Shown here: positions 6,337 to 8,272 of the stretch, piece by piece | Layout of the letters: each line of letters starts with the position of its first letter | Numbering within the stretch: the first letter of the stretch is position 1 | NCBI GenBank assembly: GCA_021160865.1 | Contig: JAGHBS010000063.1 | Span: 1-8,272 of the forward strand | Direction: 5' to 3' | Origin: Planctomycetota bacterium | GTDB lineage: Bacteria > Planctomycetota > Phycisphaerae > SM23-33 | Length of the DNA stretch: 8,272 nucleotides | Translations under genes and position numbers: made by a program | The notes under the pieces: generated by a model | Seen by the model: the letters and a program-made list of their open reading frames with translations, nothing else | Databases searched by the model: none | What the model was told of the DNA's origin: nothing

Positions 6337-6358
6337 GATTGGGGACGGTAAGTACACT
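6330..6358 (+). promoter_or_regulatory. Candidate sigma70-type promoter of the nucleotidyltransferase-kinase unit
   Basis: TTGAAA (6330-6335) and TACACT (6353-6358) are separated by exactly 17 bp. They match the consensus at five and four of six positions. The predicted transcription start at about 6364-6366 is only 2-4 nt before the ATG at 6368, which would give an almost leaderless mRNA. Confidence 0.4.
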
Positions 6359-6367
6359 TTCAGGACT

Positions 6368-7258
6368 ATGAATAGACAGACAGATATAAAGAAGGTAATG
6401 ATATTAGCCCGTGGTCTGGGCACCCGTATGCAAAAGCAGGTCGAGGGTATCAAACTTGACCCTGCTACGTCGAAATTAGCCAATCACGGGCTGAAAGGAT
6501 TAATCCTGGTCGGCAGGCCGTTTCTTGATCATCTACTTCAATCACTACTCGATGCAGGCATCACGGATATTTGCCTCATAGTGGCACCGGGAAACTCCCC
6601 TATCCGAAACTACTATGAAGCAGTTGCAGAGCAAAATAAGGACAATTTTAAAATTACCTTTGCCGTCCAGACCGACCCCCTTGGAACTGCCGATGCCGTC
6701 TATGCCGGACGCCACTGGGCTGGGAGCGATTCCTTCATCGTACTGAACTCCGACAATTACTATACCCCATCAGCACTTCGTCAACTTATCCAGGCACCTG
6801 CACCGGCGATGGTTGCATTCGACCGCGATGCGCTAATCGCTAAGAGCAACATCCCCAAAGAACGCATTAGCAAATTTGCGGTAATTGACCTTGATCAAAC
6901 TGGTTGCGTGAAGCGCATTGTGGAAAAACCAGAAAATCCTGACGAATATGCTCATGACGGGAAACTATACGTCTCGATGAACTGCTTCCTACTTACGCAG
7001 GAGATTTTCAAAGCCTGCGAGTCGATTGAACCACACCCAATTCGGAAGGAATACGAATTACCTACTGCTATTCAGTACAGTATCGATCAGATGGGGCTAT
7101 CATACAAAGCAGTGAAATGTGACGAACCCGTGCTGGACCTTACCGGTCGAACGGATATTGAGAGGGTTAGAGAATACCTATCGGATCATAGGGTAACCTT
7201 TGCTGCGCCTGACACGTCAGTGGTTTTGAATAAAATCGACGAAGAACAAACGGGGTAA
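6368..7258 (+). CDS. Sugar-phosphate nucleotidyltransferase (GT-A fold)
   Basis: This 296-residue enzyme is expected to join a sugar-1-phosphate with an NTP to make an NDP-sugar and pyrophosphate in the cytosol. The signature ARGLGTRM at 14-21 is the nucleotide-binding loop. Between it and GRPFLDHLLQ (49-58) is an insertion of about 20 residues containing LDPATSKLANHGLKG, longer than in the common RmlA/GalU type. Other conserved parts are QTDPLGTADAV (101-111), the metal-binding NSDNYY (127-132, D129), VEKPENP (185-191), YELPTAIQ (229-236) and LDLTGRTDIERVREYL (256-271). The substrate is not evident. AGGA lies only 2 nt before the chosen ATG. A later ATG at 6398 is possible but would cut the first beta strand at MILARG, so I prefer 6368. 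The kinase gene follows after 6 nt, so the two are very probably cotranscribed and act in sequence. Confidence 0.9.
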   Translation: MNRQTDIKKVMILARGLGTRMQKQVEGIKLDPATSKLANHGLKGLILVGRPFLDHLLQSLLDAGITDICLIVAPGNSPIRNYYEAVAEQNKDNFKITFAVQTDPLGTADAVYAGRHWAGSDSFIVLNSDNYYTPSALRQLIQAPAPAMVAFDRDALIAKSNIPKERISKFAVIDLDQTGCVKRIVEKPENPDEYAHDGKLYVSMNCFLLTQEIFKACESIEPHPIRKEYELPTAIQYSIDQMGLSYKAVKCDEPVLDLTGRTDIERVREYLSDHRVTFAAPDTSVVLNKIDEEQTG

Positions 7259-7264
7259 AAAGAG

Positions 7265-8245
7265 ATGATTCCTCTCAACGAGATGCTTACGAGAGATGAC
7301 CCACTGCTGCAGCAAGCATCCGAGTTATTAATCAAGACCTTTGAAATAAATCCGAATTCCCCCGCTGTTGCGGTTTATGTGCCGGGCAGAGTTGAGTTCC
7401 TCGGCAAGCACACCGATTATGCCGGTGGGCGGAGTCTGCTTATGACGGTTCAGAAAGGTTTTAGAATGGTCGCCCACCCACGTCAGGATGATATTCTGCG
7501 AATTGTCACTGGCAGCAAGGATAAACCAGAGATTCAACAATTCCCATACGGGCAGATTCCACCACACCCACCGGGACATTGGGTCAACTATACTGCCACG
7601 TTGGCACGGCGAGTGGATGCCAATTTCGGCAGCTGCCCCGAACTAGCAGAGGAAGGCAAAACCGGGCATCTTCGCGGGGCTGACATTGCTTTTGTTTCGG
7701 ATTTACCAATTGCTGCTGGGATGAGTTCTTCCAGCGCCCTCGTCGTAGCCACATTCTTATGCATTTCACAAATAAATCATCTCGATCAAACCGAGGCATA
7801 TCAGCGGGAAATACACTCGAACATCGACCTGGCTGCTTATCTTGGCTGTGTAGAGATGGGCTTGAGTTTCGGCTCACTTGCCGGCCAGCAAGGCGTTGGG
7901 ACATTCGGCGGCAGTGAAGATCACACTGCCATGCTTTGCTGTAAGCCCGAGACGCTTTCGCAATTTTCATTCGCTCCATCAGTTTTCGAGCGAGAAATTC
8001 CCTTCCCGTCGAACATGGAGTTGATCATTGCCTGCTCAGGCATCCAGGCTGTCAAGACCGGCTCAGCCAAGGAGAAGTATAATCGTGCATCAATACGCGC
8101 CCGAAAGGCTGCTGAGGCGTATAACCGTGCAACCGGCGATAATTGCAGACATCTGCGCGATGTAGCAGTAAGGGTTGGACTTACAGGCTTGGATAAGGCG
8201 CTTCAAGCCATCAGACATTTAACCGCTCCTGAGGTTGAGCAGTAG
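7265..8245 (+). CDS. Galactokinase-type GHMP sugar kinase, apparently frameshifted near its C-terminus
   Basis: The enzyme type phosphorylates C1 of galactose or a related sugar with ATP. The 326-residue frame has the galactokinase signature GRVEFLGKHTDYAGG (41-55), the ATP-binding loop LPIAAGMSSSSALV (147-160) and GTFGGSEDHTAML (212-224), with D219 as the likely catalytic Asp. It lacks the third GHMP motif, a glycine-rich GxGFGG-like element near the C-terminus, and is about 60 or more residues shorter than typical galactokinases. After the TAG at 8243-8245 another frame reads GHSWMELTR. This fits the HxxxExxR pattern that follows at this point in galactokinases, so a one-base loss between about 8239 and 8244 is suspected. 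The remainder would lie beyond the window. The start is 6 nt after the nucleotidyltransferase stop with only a weak ribosome binding site. Exact sugar specificity is unknown, so no symbol is given. Confidence 0.85.
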   Translation: MIPLNEMLTRDDPLLQQASELLIKTFEINPNSPAVAVYVPGRVEFLGKHTDYAGGRSLLMTVQKGFRMVAHPRQDDILRIVTGSKDKPEIQQFPYGQIPPHPPGHWVNYTATLARRVDANFGSCPELAEEGKTGHLRGADIAFVSDLPIAAGMSSSSALVVATFLCISQINHLDQTEAYQREIHSNIDLAAYLGCVEMGLSFGSLAGQQGVGTFGGSEDHTAMLCCKPETLSQFSFAPSVFEREIPFPSNMELIIACSGIQAVKTGSAKEKYNRASIRARKAAEAYNRATGDNCRHLRDVAVRVGLTGLDKALQAIRHLTAPEVEQ

Positions 8246-8272
8246 GACACAGCTGGATGGAATTAACACGAC

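Noticed and set aside
6247..6483. A 78-codon minus-strand open frame across the divergent spacer
   Set aside because: It overlaps the start of the nucleotidyltransferase gene including its GLGTRM loop and the first codons of the glycosyltransferase gene in another frame, and resembles no known protein.
7328..7979. Minus-strand open frames of 83 and 131 codons
   Set aside because: They are shadows of the galactokinase-like gene, whose frame carries all the family motifs.
8243..8272. Stop codon readthrough or recoding of the TAG in the galactokinase-like gene
   Set aside because: The same frame meets a TAA six codons later, so readthrough would not restore a full-length protein. The conserved-looking residues lie in a different frame.
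1..8272. tRNA, rRNA, CRISPR, insertion sequence or phage features
   Set aside because: No cloverleaf-like sequences, regular spaced repeats, transposase motifs or terminal inverted repeats were seen on either strand.

Overview
The window looks like bacterial chromosomal DNA of moderate GC content, gene-dense, with no sign of phage, transposon, CRISPR or RNA genes. The whole minus-strand half (roughly 1-4930) is the 5' end of a division and cell wall (dcw) cluster. In transcription order it holds mraZ, an unrecognised 93-aa gene, rsmH (mraW), a membrane-anchored two-LysM-domain protein, an ftsL-like bitopic protein, the class B penicillin-binding protein ftsI, and the first six codons of the next gene, which dcw order predicts to be murE. 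Intergenic gaps after the 93-aa gene are 6 to about 50 nt, so this part is probably one operon. An extended -10 promoter lies upstream of mraZ. My best taxonomic guess is a Planctomycetota lineage that keeps FtsI, such as Phycisphaerae. This rests on gene order, the extra LysM gene and the style of the sugar kinase and nucleotidyltransferase, and is only a low-to-moderate confidence inference.

Upstream of mraZ, after a 271-nt AT-rich gap that carries the mraZ promoter and GGGA repeats phased at 10 and 20 bp, lies a GT4 (GT-B fold) glycosyltransferase on the same strand. It is divergent from a two-gene plus-strand unit made of a sugar-phosphate nucleotidyltransferase and a galactokinase-type GHMP kinase. 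The 107-bp divergent spacer holds three copies of a CTTGAA element (one inverted, two direct) and a candidate sigma70-type promoter very close to the nucleotidyltransferase start codon. A kinase that makes a sugar-1-phosphate next to an enzyme that turns such a phosphate into an NDP-sugar suggests activation of a free sugar, with a glycosyltransferase next door as a possible user.

The points most worth a second look are these. (1) The galactokinase-like gene stops at 326 aa without its C-terminal glycine-rich motif, and the bases just after the stop resume a galactokinase-like motif in another frame, which suggests a one-base deletion. (2) The 128-nt spacer between mraZ and the 93-aa gene can form two good stem-loops plus a mutually exclusive alternative one near the ribosome binding site. 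(3) The 93-aa gene is an unknown Arg-rich protein placed between mraZ and rsmH. (4) A LysM protein is embedded in the dcw operon between rsmH and ftsL. (5) GGGA repeats overlap the mraZ promoter. I did not find a clearly new multi-gene system; most of the window is a recognisable housekeeping locus with lineage-specific additions.
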